From the NCBI GenBank assembly GCA_016748015.1, contig JAAOMT010000128.1, forward strand, positions 1,945,770 through 2,009,769: a stretch of 64,000 bases of DNA. The letters run 5' to 3'. A program made the position numbers and the translations under genes. The stretch comes from Geosiphon pyriformis (taxonomy: Eukaryota > Glomeromycota > Glomeromycetes > Archaeosporales > Geosiphonaceae). Under the pieces are notes generated by a model. It ran no database searches and was not told the origin of the DNA. It was given only the letters and a program-made list of their open reading frames with translations. Positions 48,801 to 61,194 of this stretch are shown here, in pieces. Position 1 is the stretch's first letter; every line of letters starts with the position of its first letter.

Positions 48801-50571
48801 CCATTTCTACCAATGTTATTGGTCTTATATTAGTAAGAATCTCCTCCCAATCATAAAACTTTGGTATCATAGAAATCCAGGCTCTTTTCCATTGTTTAGG
48901 AATTATACCAGATTTTAAACACTCATTCAAAATGTTTAACAAGCCACTGAAAACCTGCTGGTCACCATGTTTCCAAAGCTCATTAAGAAAACCAAAAAGA
49001 CCAGCAGTCTTCTTATCAGGCAGAAACTTGACTATCTGCAAAAACTCATCAAACCCAATATCACACATAATGTCTGAAAAAACCATATTATTGATATAAT
49101 TAAAAAGAGCATATTGGTTGAGCCAGCAAGCAGGAATGAAATTAGGCACCAAATACTTTCTTATCCATCCTTCCATGATATTATTGACCAATAATTTGAC
49201 TATCTAAGGTTTCAAAACAAGCTCATCATCTACTACTAAATGATTAAGTATTACTTTTTAAACAGAACAATCCAGAACACTTCTAATCATTCTATTCTTA
49301 TCAGAACAAAAATTTTCCATATATTTGTCAATAGTTTTCCTAATGGAATTATCTCTGGCAGCCTTGAATTCATAGTATTTGGACTTGTGATAACTTTTCT
49401 TAACACTTAACAGATAATGTAAGACAACACCAGAACAAACACTACTCTCAATCAGGCCACAAACTTTAACAGTTTTCCCTTCATTAATGGTAGCCCATGT
49501 GTTGATAAGACAAGCAGCTCTCAAAACTTGATTAAAGCTTACATTTCTCACTAGCTTTGCCATCAACAATTCAAGTCTAACAAACTTCGATGACTGTTTA
49601 TTTACTGAGACATTGGACCCAGAAAATCACAACTTAGAAAAAACCTCATCAGCAAAAACCACCACCATCTCTTTTAGAATCTCTCACATTGAGTCCAAAT
49701 TTCTATAACACTTAGCACTATTGAAAATGCCTATTCTCTTCAAAAATATGTCTAAAAAACAACTTCTAAATTGCAACCAATTCTTATCATTAGCATTCTT
49801 GATTCAGAATTTCTATCTATCTCTGTTTGCTTGTTTGCATACACTGTTAAGATATACATTCAGGAAACCACCCAAACCAACTGCTATTAATACCACTTTG
49901 TAATTAATATCAAAAAATTCAGAAACTGGCTTTACTTTATGGCCAGCAACAGCAGATGTCAAACTGTGAGTAACAAAAATGAAGTTAATAACCTTCTCCA
50001 TGCTTTTAAAATTGCTCCAAGTATATGATTTGGCTAATGAATGTCCATAAAAAGAGTTGACCAACTCCAAATTCATGCAAAACTTGAAACTTGCACTTCT
50101 TTTAGTACTATCTTTATTGAAATCTCCATCCACTACCACAAAAGTGCTGGAATTGACAACTTTGACAATAAAAAAATTAATCTTAAATGCTTGATCATAT
50201 CTTGTCTCAGCAGATGCACCAACATATAATCCCAAAATTGTAACAGATAATTTCCTCTTAAATAAAAGCCTAATAGAAATAATTTGTCCAAAAACTTCCT
50301 TAATTTTAGAAATATGACAGACCAAAGAATTGTTCATAATAATAGCCACTCCAACACCAAAAAAACTCTTGTCCAAACCAGAAGAGAAAATTTGCGCCCC
50401 TTCAAATTTGTTTATAATCCAAGGTCTAATACTAGGCTTTAATTTTGTTTCTGTAACAATTGAAATTATGTTACCTGAATTCACATGCCAATGCACAATA
50501 TTATCTTGCTTAGTTGGAACATTAATGCTGTGAACATTACATGTAGCTATTTTCCAAACCAAATCATTCAT
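45885..50571 (-). pseudogene. L5 ORF2: endonuclease, RT (FVNN), RNase H
   Basis: It starts at ATG 50,571-50,569 with MNDLVWKIATCNVHSIN, an intact copy of the conserved ORF2 opening; the ATG overlaps the ORF1 stop. The endonuclease frame is intact for about 255 residues (ETKLKPS, DGDFNKDSTKRSASFKF). The RT fingers show KKTAGLFGFLNELWKH, and the catalytic box reads FVNN (about 48,258-48,269) with both Asp changed to Asn. RNase H has VYTNGSVKNLG (TDG to TNG) near 47,150. The C-terminal zinc motif CIQCGLFENSNHMFSC is intact at about 46,435-46,390. It ends SNFLVISGLDV. Confidence 0.88.
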
Positions 50572-52442
50572 TGAGACAAAAAAGACATCAGAGAACCTGA
50601 GCCAGCACACAACTGATCTAATTTCACCAAAACTGAATTTACAAAGGCCTCAAAAACCACAAATTTTGACTCTAAACTGCTCATCTTGGCTGTCAAAACT
50701 TTTGAACTATTAGGAGACATTAAAAACAGCATGAAAAAGAGATGAAAAGACTAATTCAGAACCATTCAAAATTATGCCTTGGCCCAAATCCAAACTAATA
50801 GTTATTAGAACAGCTGATACATTAGGATGAAGAAGGAGAGCCAAGGGCACTAATTTTATGCCACTTAATTTTTGCACAATGCTAAAAACTTGATCCACTA
50901 AAAGCTTCAAGGAATATTTCAAAGAGGCCAACCAATCATTCAAAGCTAAATCATTAGCCGAAACAAGAAGGAAATTACCATCCAAACCAAAAGTGCCAGT
51001 GGGAGGAAACCAAAACTGGACCCAGAACCAGAACTAAGAGAAGAGCTACCTGAGGCTGATTTGAGTAAAACTATCTGAGCCCAAGACTTGCCACCAAAGA
51101 CAGCAAGATGAGAAATTGGAACATACTTCTTAACATACAATCTAGCAAGCTAAAGATGAGTTTCTTCCAAGATAACTCTTTTATAAGATCTTTGAAGAAA
51201 TAAAACTAACACATCTAAAGAATCACATTCAAGAGCAGAATGCCCAAAATGGCTGTATCTTTCACAATGAACCAAATCTATCCTAGCCCATGAAAATCTG
51301 ACACCACCAAAAATTGGATTTATGTGAAATGCAGATTCCAGGTTCTTATCTGAATTGAAACCAATTATAGCACAGCAAACCCAGTTGTCAATAACAAGAA
51401 AGTGATTGATAACACATGTTTTTTCATCAGTCTTTTCCAACAAAATTCCTAAATTATAAGCTGTTGTTTCTACAGACAGAGTAAACAAAAACACCTTAAA
51501 GCAATTCTTAAACATCCAAGTATCCTAATCTCTCATGACCATAGCCACATGCACTGAGTCCTTTCCAATAAAAAAAAACCATTTTGATGCAAGTTGCTTT
51601 GCCTGCTCCAATTTGGCAAATTCCACTACAGCCTTCTGCCACATCCCAATCAGTTAGATCTTGATCAACTTAATATTACCAAACTCAAATACTATAGCAA
51701 TGATCATCTTCTTTGGCATATTCATGGGAATTTTTTTGATTACTATGGCCCAATTTGAATGAATTTTTTGTTTTTTGAGATCATTGTTTACAATAATCTC
51801 TTTTTCTCTGGCCAATGCTATAGCCTTAATTAAGCTCTCCTCAGAAGTAAATATCAATCAGATAATTCCTTCAAATTTTAAGGGGGTAGTGGCCTTTCCA
51901 AAACCATTGATTGTTGAAAAAAATTTTCTGATGAGTTGGGTTTTTGTCATTACCAATTTCCCTTCTATAGCTGAGAGATTAATGTTCAAAGCAAATGATT
52001 TCCTAACTGAGACCTCCACCTGAGTCTTGACAATTTTGGAGTCAACCCACTTTTTATCCAGAGAAATTGAAAGACAAGAAGGAAGTGATACTTCTTTATC
52101 ATTATCTATATCAAAGTTAGAAAAACCAAATAAGGAACCAAAAACAGCACCAGTATTGACATGCTTTGCTTTAGAAGTATTGGCAGCCAAATCCAGAAGA
52201 GACTCAGCATTGATGTCAGTCATATTAGTATTTTCTTTATCACCAAACAAACTATTCACATCAGAAAACACATTGTTACCAAGTTCAGACTTGTTTAAAG
52301 AGATATCTTTTTTATCACCAAAGTATTTAACATTCCCAAGCACAACTTTCTTTTTCTGTAAGAAGAAACCACCTGCAAAACCATGAAAAGCACTTTTTAA
52401 TGCCTTTTTTTTAGATATGTTGCTATTAAAAGCAGCTTCCAA
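50568..52442 (-). pseudogene. L5 ORF1
   Basis: It starts with M-E-A-A-F-N-S-N and is open for 190 residues (SKKKALKSAFHGF, SVRKSFALNINLS, FSTINGFGKATTP). It is broken near 51,858 and again near 51,650. The RRM-like part (NWAIVIKKIPMNMP, FEFGNIKLIKI) spans 51,654-51,760. The zinc knuckle near 51,230-51,275 reads CERYSHFGHSALEC, with the second Cys changed to Tyr. The coiled tail VLTAKMSSLESKFVVFEA is of the L1/L3/L4 type. It ends TCT CAA TGA, with the stop at 50,570-50,568. Confidence 0.87.
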
Positions 52443-52570
52443 GTTTATGAAAAAGGGGTTATTAAAAAGAGAAATTATGAAATACTAACAAGGAGAAAAA
52501 AAATAAAAAACTTCTTCAGAAAAGTGCTTTTTGAGAATTTGTGGATGTAAAAAAGAAAGAAGTTTTTTTA

Positions 52571-52703
52571 TATTAAAATAATTTATTAAAATTTATATTT
52601 ATTTATAAAAATTAATAAATATTTTAATAAAAACAAAAAATTTAATAATATAAAATAATATATAATAAAAATTTATATATTTTTTACAATAAATAAATAT
52701 CTA

Positions 52704-52744
<41 letters not shown>

Positions 52745-52852
52745 TTTTTTATATTTGAAATAAAAATTTTTTTTATAAAAACAATTTTTTTCTTTAAACT
52801 TAAAATAATTAATTCAAACCAATTTTTCTTATTTATTATAATTTTTTTTTTC
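52571..52852. other. A/T spacer with (AAT)n tract
   Basis: About 280 bases between L5 (5' end) and L6 (3' end), including an AAT microsatellite of about 14 units at 52,700-52,743. No gene. Confidence 0.7.
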
Positions 52853-52974
52853 TTTTATTTAACGAGTGAGATCCAAACACAACCTAGCACTATACATCAA
52901 GGAATCGATCTAAATTAGGCATAAATCATGTACTATCTACACATGACTAGCTGCTCAGGCCAATCAGAACAACA

Positions 52975-55900
52975 CTATGCAGCTATATGAACTAATACCG
53001 AATTACCTATACCTGAAAAGAACAAGCAAGACTTGCGAAAACCAAAATAAACATCTAAAGCATTAGTAACACCAAGTAACCTAACTACTCCTGCAGAGAA
53101 CCTCGAAGCCAAACCATGAACTGAGATGACGGCTGAACCATCTAGTAGGATCAGTCTATTTTTCTCCATATATGCACAATGTTTAGCACAAACTGACCAG
53201 ACATCCTCTTTGAAAGCAAGACCAAAAGAGTGCACAAACTTGACAGTCTCCAAAACAGTAATCTTGGGGTCATGAAAGATGGAAACAGCCTCGCAAAACC
53301 ACCCATTGAAAACAAAGCCCTTAAAAAGAGCCATGGACACAGAGGAATCAGAAACACTGGACGATAACAGCTGCAATATACCTGAGGAAGAATGAGATGA
53401 ACCAGAAATTGCCTTCCAGGACCCTACATGAGACTCCAACAACTGGCGTCTAACAAACCTGTCAACTTTGTAAGAGAACACATGATTTGACACCTCCACC
53501 TCACCACAATACAAGCACAACACACTAGGATAATGTCTATTGTAGAGGCGCTTTCGAACAGCAACTGGCAGCCGATAGTGTAAAGACTTCATAAAGTAAG
53601 AACGTACACTGAACGTAGATCTGCTGGTGAAACCTGCTGCCATGTGCAAATCAGGATGCCATACCAACAATGAGCGAGGCCAATCAACCTCAGAAGACAA
53701 GCTGCCCACCAAAACCCCAGAATCAGAACCAACCTTCTACTGTGCATGACAAATAAAACAATAAATATCACGTACAAAATGTCTCGAATTTCCAGAAACA
53801 ATACCACCATCAGCTGACAAGAAATGCTCACTCAAGCGAAGAGGAAAATACCAATTGGAGAGAGAAGTGGCACCAGCAATCGCATTAGCACACTTGTTTC
53901 CTGAAACACCAGAATAACTTTTTACCTTGTGAAAGCTAACCCTCAACTTCTTACTGTAAATCACGTTGACAATATGACAATGTTCGACCCAATACTGATT
54001 ACGATAATTGGGATACACCAGATCCAACTCTGACCTGCAAGCATCCAAAGCCGATTGACTATCTGAGAACAAACAAACCAAGCTTGATGAGAGAACACAC
54101 TCCATAGCCAAGACAATGGCCTGCAATTCCGCCAAAATAGACGACATCAAACCCAACACACTGACGCCCAAACCCAAACCAATGTCTTCAAAAAAAACAA
54201 CAGCACCTGCTCTACAGCCAACTGTGCCTAAATTACTAAGGAACCCATCCGTATATACTAACAGGCTGCTAGCACTGGTCGCCAAGAGACGATCACAAAC
54301 AGAAACAAAATCACCAGACTCAAGAATGTTCAAAGGCCCACTATCACCCAAAACTAAAGACTGAGCGTGAGAAGATCCCACACTATTGAGAAACAAAACA
54401 GAAAGCTTGAACCACTTAGGAACTGGGCCACAGGGGTCCAATCTCTTCCACCACTTGAAAGTGTACCAACTAAAGACAGCACCATGATGGTCACAAAGTT
54501 GATCCACAAAGGCAATACCATACCACCAAAGGGAAGGGAGAAACCTGAGAAATTTTGACTCGTCCAGAACTTCAGACATAGGCACTCCACCATGAGACTG
54601 AAAGGAACTAACAAAAGAGCCACCCAAAGACACACTGCAATCGAGAAAAACACGAACCATGCCTGCCAGAAAGTTATTAGATGCACTGACACAAATACAA
54701 ACAGGAGAACTCAACGGATGAACAGAGTGCCAACACAGAACTTGCAAGTCATGAGATCTGTAGGAAAACAAATGATCCAAGATACCATCAGAGTTTGCAA
54801 AACTGACAAGAGAAGCAACCTTGCTCTTAGATTGAACTTAAAAAAATGACTTCAAACCATAAAATGAAGGGTAATAAATTGCATCATTAGGGAAATCAAG
54901 TGGCAAACCAGACTTGAGCTTCAAGCCTTTACAAATTAGAGCATCCCACTTGTTGCACATGCTAACAGAAATAAAACTGAACTGAGTTCTATAGCTGACT
55001 ATTGGATGCAGAACTGCTGACACCAAATACAAGAACTGCTTATCTGAAACTGCCTTCCTCAACACCAGATTGGTAAAAAAGCGAATGTCTGAATGCGCCT
55101 TAATCAAGCTAGGCTTCGAAAGACCCTCAGTCGATATAAAAATGCCCAGATATCAATAAGATTCTCCCTTTTTTGCAATAGAAATAGGTGAACTGCTGAT
55201 AGAAAGAGAGGGATTGCTAACCCTGCTATTGATGGAAATGGCTACCGTTTTGTCATTATTAATAGAGATGTCATTGACACGAAAAAATTCACTAGCAACA
55301 TTGAGAATATGTTGAGTAGCCATCTGACTGCTGCCAACCCAAATCGTATCATCAACAAAAGCACTAGTGATGAAAAAAGAAGAAAACCCGGTCTGGGATT
55401 CGAAATAACCATTCTTGGAAACAAAGTGAGAATTCAACCTATACCCACATATACTCTCCTGTCTTTTAACTTCGCACAAAAGAGGATCATAAAATATGTG
55501 CCAGAGAAGAGGAGAAAAGATCTCTCTCTGGTCCAAACCATTGTGCACATGATAACCACTAGTCAATCCAAAATCAGTCATGACTCAGTTGGTATGATCC
55601 CCATGAATACTACTAAAAAACCGAATAAATTTGCTACACATCTTAACCCTGACCAAATTCTTCTCGAGATGCTCCCAGCCAACTGAGTCATACACCTTCT
55701 GCATGTTCTGTAAAACCAGCCAGAGCTCCCTGTTTTTTTCCAAAGCATCCTTAACCACCGAATCAACTGCAAAAATAGGAGACTGGGTTGTTGTGTCCTT
55801 AAGAACCAAAAAATTGTCCCCCCAAAGTACGTCAAAAGTACTGCATACCAAAGAAATCCTGTCAAAGAGGATCTTGGAAAGAATCTTGCGAGCCATTTTG

Positions 55901-57663
55901 ATTAAGGCAATAAGACGTGTGTTTGTCAAAACATTTTCCCACTCATAAGGTTTGGGAATCATTGAGACTCATGCTTCCTTCCAAGGGCTGGGCACTGATT
56001 CACTAGACAAACAAGAGTTCAAGAGCACCAACAATAAATCTAAAACCGACCTATTACAATGTTTCCAAAGCTCATTTGAAATACCCGACAAACCAGCCGC
56101 TTTACTATTCGGAAGATCAGAAACCACTCCAAGGAACTCATCATACTCAATCGAACACATGACACCAGAAAAGGCTCCATCAAAAACATACTCCAATGGC
56201 CAATATTAGAGGTGCCAATCATCCGAGACATTATTAATTACCCAACACTTCCTCATCCAACCTTCTATGATTTCATCTACCCTTGATTTGACAGATTCAG
56301 GCTCTAAAACCAACTCATCTCCCACAACCAGATGATCTAAGACCATCTTGCAAAAGGAACACTCCAAAACACTCTTAATAGTGTGACTTTTGTTTAGTTC
56401 AAAACTCTCCATCCTCTTACTAATAGCCTGCTTGATTGAAGATTCCTCAGCACGTTTAGATTCCAACAACTTAGAAACACAGTACAACTTTCTTGCTTTG
56501 GCCAGCGCAGAACGAATGTGATCAAAACCAGAACCTGAAAGGAACAGGGACTTCACCTCTGATGAACCAGAAGAATCAAGCTTATCCCATGTCTCTAACA
56601 AAGAAGCAAAATTTTCACCAGAAACCAAGTGAGAATTCCTAACCAGCTTAGACACCAGAAGCTCCAGACGATGAAACCTGAACGAAATTTTATTAAAAAC
56701 ACTATCATAACTCTTGAACCATTTTTTCTTGAATGTCCTACCAGCAGAAAGCACCACAACCTTATGAACAATATCCCACATTGCATCCAGATCTGAAAAC
56801 TGTTTAGCCGCAACAAACTCATCCAAGAACATAACAGCATTAGCAGCCATAGCATTCCTGAATTCTGACCACTTAACCCCACTGGCATTTTTGATATCAT
56901 ACTTCCAACGATCCTTATTGGCCTGCTTGCACATTGAGTTCAACTGAACATCGAGCAGGCCACCCAGTCTCACAGAAACATAAACAGCCTTGTGATCAGT
57001 ATCAAAATATTCCTCAACACCATCCACATCACGATTCACCACTGCACCAACCAAATTAGAAGAAACAAACACATAGTCAATTGTCTTAGTAATACCATAA
57101 GAATTGCACCAAGTAGGTGTCTTTACAAAAAAGCTCCCTCCCAGAGAGTTAACCAAATCCAAATCAGAACATTTCTTGAAACTGGCATATTTGTGGGAAC
57201 CATTCTCATTAAAATTACCACCAAGAATAACAAAGGAGAACTCATTAACGGCTTTAGCAATGAGAGAGTTGATCTCACCAGCCTAAGAAAACCAAGTTAC
57301 CACTGATGCACCAGCATAGATCCCAAAAATAGACACCGAGAGTTTATTTCTAAACAACAACTTGATAGATAAGAGCCAATCAGACATCTCAGAAATCTTG
57401 CAGATGTGCTTTGCTAAAGAAGAATTCATGACGATTAACACCCCAGCACCCAAAGAACCAGAATTCAGACCAGAAGTAAAAACTCAAACACCATCAAATT
57501 TGTTGGCCAACCACGGACGAACTTTCCCTTTAAGTTTTGACTCAGTGAAAATAGAAACTAAATTGTCCAAATTCCTATGCTACCGAATGACATCATCTTG
57601 CTTTGCAGGATTGTTCAATCCATGAACATTACACATAGCAATTTTCTACACCAGACCACTCAT
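52975..57663 (-). pseudogene. L6 ORF2: endonuclease, RT with FVDD, RNase H, zinc motif
   Basis: Starts MSGLV at ATG 57,663, overlapping the ORF1 stop; the next Trp is TAG. The endonuclease has SKLKGKVRPWLANKFDG and GGNFNENGSHKYASFKKC. A 318-residue open stretch (57,162-56,206) spans the linker. The RT is in long open frames with SKAAGLSGISNELWKH and the catalytic FVDD at 55,348-55,359. RNase H is intact in a 347-residue frame (VYTDGFLSNLG, AELQAIVLA, SDSQSALDAC). The C-terminal zinc motif CLYCGEVEVSNHVFS has its final Cys changed to Tyr. Only a handful of stops separate it from an active copy. Confidence 0.9.
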
Positions 57664-59500
57664 TGAGAAAAAGGTAGAGAAAGAGCACCACCTGCCAAAG
57701 CCAAACCATTCAAGCACGCTGATAGGCTTATGACTGAAGCAGAAAGACCTTCCAACATGTTTTCCAATTTCACAACCTCAGGTGAGACAGTTGAACCTAT
57801 AACGGCAGCAGTCTTGTCACTAGTGGCATCATCTAAATCCACTCCCATCACTATATCCTCCCCTTGATTCTGTGATAAGGGGGTCATCGGCAGCTGACAT
57901 CCAGGACTAGGCTGGGAAACTGCCAGCATGAATGAGTCCAATCTCTTAGCCAACTCACCAATTTGTCCCGCGAGGCTGACAAGACTGCTTTCAATATTCT
58001 TTAAACAGTCTTCCAATTCACTACTAACAGTCGGGAGAGATTTACCATAGGATACAGAACCAGATTGAGCCAAACCACTAAATGACACTAATGGAAGTAG
58101 TTTACCAACCACGGAGGCTCAGGTTTTTCTACCGAAAGCCAAAGGGCGGAAAACGGGTGCAGATTTTTTTTTATATATCTTAGCCAGAAGGAGCTGATCC
58201 TGAGCTGAGAGAGGAGCTCTCTTGCACCTAGGACTTGAGGACACACCAGCAGTACGACAAGCGAGAGAAGTATGACTGGAATTTCTGCAAATTGAGCACA
58301 GTACAGCAGTCAAATGAGACCAATGGAGACCAACACCTTTTATAACAGGAGTGTTTGCCATTGTCTGAATAAGGCTACCCTCAGAATCAAAGCACACAGT
58401 GGCACAATGTGCTCGGACATAACTGACAGAGCTGCAGTCAATAACACATGTTTTCTCACCAACTGAACCAATGAAGTCTTAAAGATCATGAGTGGTGGTG
58501 CCTATAGAGAGAGTGTAAAGCAAAGCCCTGAACTCATCTTTGGTGTCTCATATTTGTTTGTCAACATTGGCCCGGGCCACACGCACTGCATCTTTCCCAA
58601 TAAAGACTAACCACTTAGCTGCCAAGAGATCAGTCTGAATTTGATCCTCCAATTCGATGATCACCTTTTGCCATAGACCCACCAACTGCATTTTGATCGA
58701 CTTAATAAGCCCAAATTCAGAAATGGCTGCATGCACTGCCTCGATGGAAGTTCCCACAAGAATTTTTTTTAACACAATTGCCCAATTCGTACGATTGTTG
58801 ATGGGGTGTTTAAGATTGGTATTTACCATAACACCATGATCATTTGCCAATTGAGCAGCCGTCATCATCGCCTTTTCGGAAGTGAAAGATGCCCGGATGA
58901 TTCCACCAAATTTTGAGGGAGCAGAGGCCTCTCCAAAACCATTCACGCCTGAGAAAATTTTTCTGACAAAGTTCAATTTCTCTTGAGATGATTTTCCAGC
59001 AACACCCACGAGATCAATATCCAAAGCAAAAGACTTGCGAACAGGCATTTGAACGGATGGTTTAATAGGCAAAGGGGGTGGGAGAAGGAAGGAACCATCT
59101 AACACATCATCGTCTATATTGACAGTACCATAATCAATCACACCCAGAGGCTTCCTTAACATCTTTTTGGTCTTTACACGCAAACTCTTAGGCATTTGAT
59201 CAGGATTCCCTTCTGCGAAAGCACTATTCTCACCATAGTTAACACTGGTCTCCTCAACCAAGCACTCTTCCTTCATGTCAATACTCTCAGATTCAGTAGT
59301 ATTACCCACTTCAGAACTCTATGAACAATTACCAAGAGTCTTATCAGCAACCTTACTACTATCAACACTCTCTGCCAATACACCACCCTTCCTCTTTTTT
59401 CTCGATGCAACCATCTTAAAACCACCCTCAGAACCAGAAACTTTGATAGCCTTCTTTATAACAGCAATAACAGAATCAACAGTGGTCTCATAATCGAAAA
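57660..59500 (-). pseudogene. L6 ORF1, nearly intact
   Basis: The open frame covers most of ORF1. One TAG sits near 59,322 at the codon that is TGA in L2. Another stop is at Trp in QI-W near 58,547, and others near 58,480 and 58,100. The basic motif SRKKRKG is near the N-terminus. The RRM-like part is NWAIVLKKILVGTS, ISEFGLIKSIKMQLVG near 58,680-58,800. The zinc knuckle CSICRNSSHTSLAC (about 58,250-58,290) is complete. The C-terminal region has SPGCQLPMTPLSQNQGEDIV and ends LPFSQ, then TGA (57,662-57,660). The start codon is uncertain. Confidence 0.87.
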
Positions 59501-59606
59501 ATAGTTTTGATTTATCGTATTGAATGATAAAAAACTTCTTTTGAAAAAACTTTAGACTCTTTTTTGGGAATTTTGGACAAAGGAGAGAAAAAAGTTTTTT
59601 TTATTA

Positions 59607-61194
59607 TATTAAAAATATAATAAACTTTATTATTGTTTAATTATTAATTATTAATATATTAATTAAATTAAAATATTAAATAAAAAAAAATATATTAATT
59701 TTTTGAATTTATAAGACTAAAAAAAATATTTATTAAATTTTGTTATTTAAACAATAATAAAAAAACAGAAAAATAATAATAATTTAATTATTAATTTATA
59801 ATTAAAAGTTTTAAAATTTTTAATAAATAATTTAATATTAAAGTAATTATTTAAAGTTTAGTCACAATAAAAAACAATAATTTTAATAATTTTAATACTT
59901 GAATTAAAATTTTAATCAAAAAAATAAATATTATTATTATTATTTATAATTTTAAAAAAATCAATATTTTTTAATATATACAAATAAAAAAATATAATAA
60001 ATTAAAATTAATTAAATTTTATTTAACTTTTATAAAATTTAAAAAATTTCTATTTATTATATTATTATAAAATATTATAATTAATAAATCAGATAATACA
60101 TAAATATTCTTAATATTATACTTTAAAAATTAAATTATTTATTAAACTAAGTAAGAATTAATTTAGATAAATCAAGTTTTTTTTTAATATTAAAATATTT
60201 TTTTAATTAAAAATTAAATTTTTTTTATTTATATACTAATTAACAAAAATTTTAAATATAAAAATTTTAAAATTATTAGTCAAAAAACATTTTAATAAAC
60301 TAATATTTAATCTAATTAAATAAAAAAAAATAATTTAAAAATCTCTATTTTAAAACATAAAAATTTAAAAATCTGTATTTTAAATTTCTATTTAAAATGT
60401 TTTTAGTATTTAAAAAACATATAATTAAAGTTTTTTTATTTTATTTTATAATTGTTTAAAAATTTTTAAATTATATAACAAAAAATAATATAGTAATTTA
60501 TTAAAAAAAATTTTAAAGAATATGTTTTTAATTTAAATTTTTTTTAATAAAAAAATCTTATTTTTTATATACATACTTTAAAATATAACATATATATAAA
60601 CAATAATTAACAATAAACTTTAAAATTATTAAAACTAAATAATAATATTATTTATTAAAAATAATCTTTTTTAAAATTTTGTTAATAAAAAATTTTATAT
60701 TTGTTTAAATTTGAAATAATTTAAACTTAATTAAACAAAAATTTTCTAATTTTTATACTTTTTTTAAATTTTATTGTAAAAATAAGCAAATTATTAATGT
60801 TTAAATTAACATATTAAATCTTTTAATTTATAAAAATTGTATTTATTTTGTTATAATTAATAAAAATATTATTAATTTAAAAAATATTATTTACAAAAAC
60901 TTTATTATTAAATAAAAAGTTAATTATGTTTTATTTTTGAATTTTTTAATCTTAATTATTAATTTTAATTCTATTTTATAATTAAATAAATATTTATATT
61001 TTTTTATTTTATACAAAAAAAATTATAAAATATTTTTTAAAACAAAAGATAAAAAATTTTGTTTTAATTTAAACTAATATATATTATATAATTAATTATT
61101 AAACCAAGATTTTTTATAATTTTATTAATTTTATTGTTATAAATATAACCAAAAATTTGATAAACTATTTTTATATTTTTTTTTATTACAGTTT
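59607..61194. other. 1.6 kb A/T desert
   Basis: Almost pure A and T between the 5' end of L6 and the 3' end of L7. No ORF, RNA gene or recognisable motif. Similar in size and makeup to 23,151-24,845. Confidence 0.6.

Larger units (their letters stand above)
45758..52570 (-). mobile_element. LINE L5, full length, minus strand
   Basis: The 5' end is at about 52,570, with a perfect 12-bp inverted repeat (52,557-52,568 against 52,505-52,516). The 3' end is the T-run at 45,758-45,771 (A-tail on the minus strand), preceded by the family ending TTGTTAAATGCTTAATAAA. ORF1 and ORF2 are both of the L4 type throughout. It has fewer stops than L4. The flanks are A/T desert, so a target duplication (perhaps AAAATAAT) cannot be trusted. 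Confidence 0.9.
52853..59606 (-). mobile_element. LINE L6, full length, least decayed copy
   Basis: The 5' end is at about 59,606 (leader AAAAAACTTTTTTCTC with an imperfect partner at 59,542-59,554) and the 3' end at about 52,853 (T-run, then the conserved block with CAGCTAGTCATGTG). It is clearly more GC-rich than the other copies and has the fewest stops, so it is probably the youngest. ORF1 is of the L2 type; ORF2 is of the L1 type. The flanking TTATTATA on both sides may be a target duplication but is too AT-rich to be sure. Confidence 0.92.
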
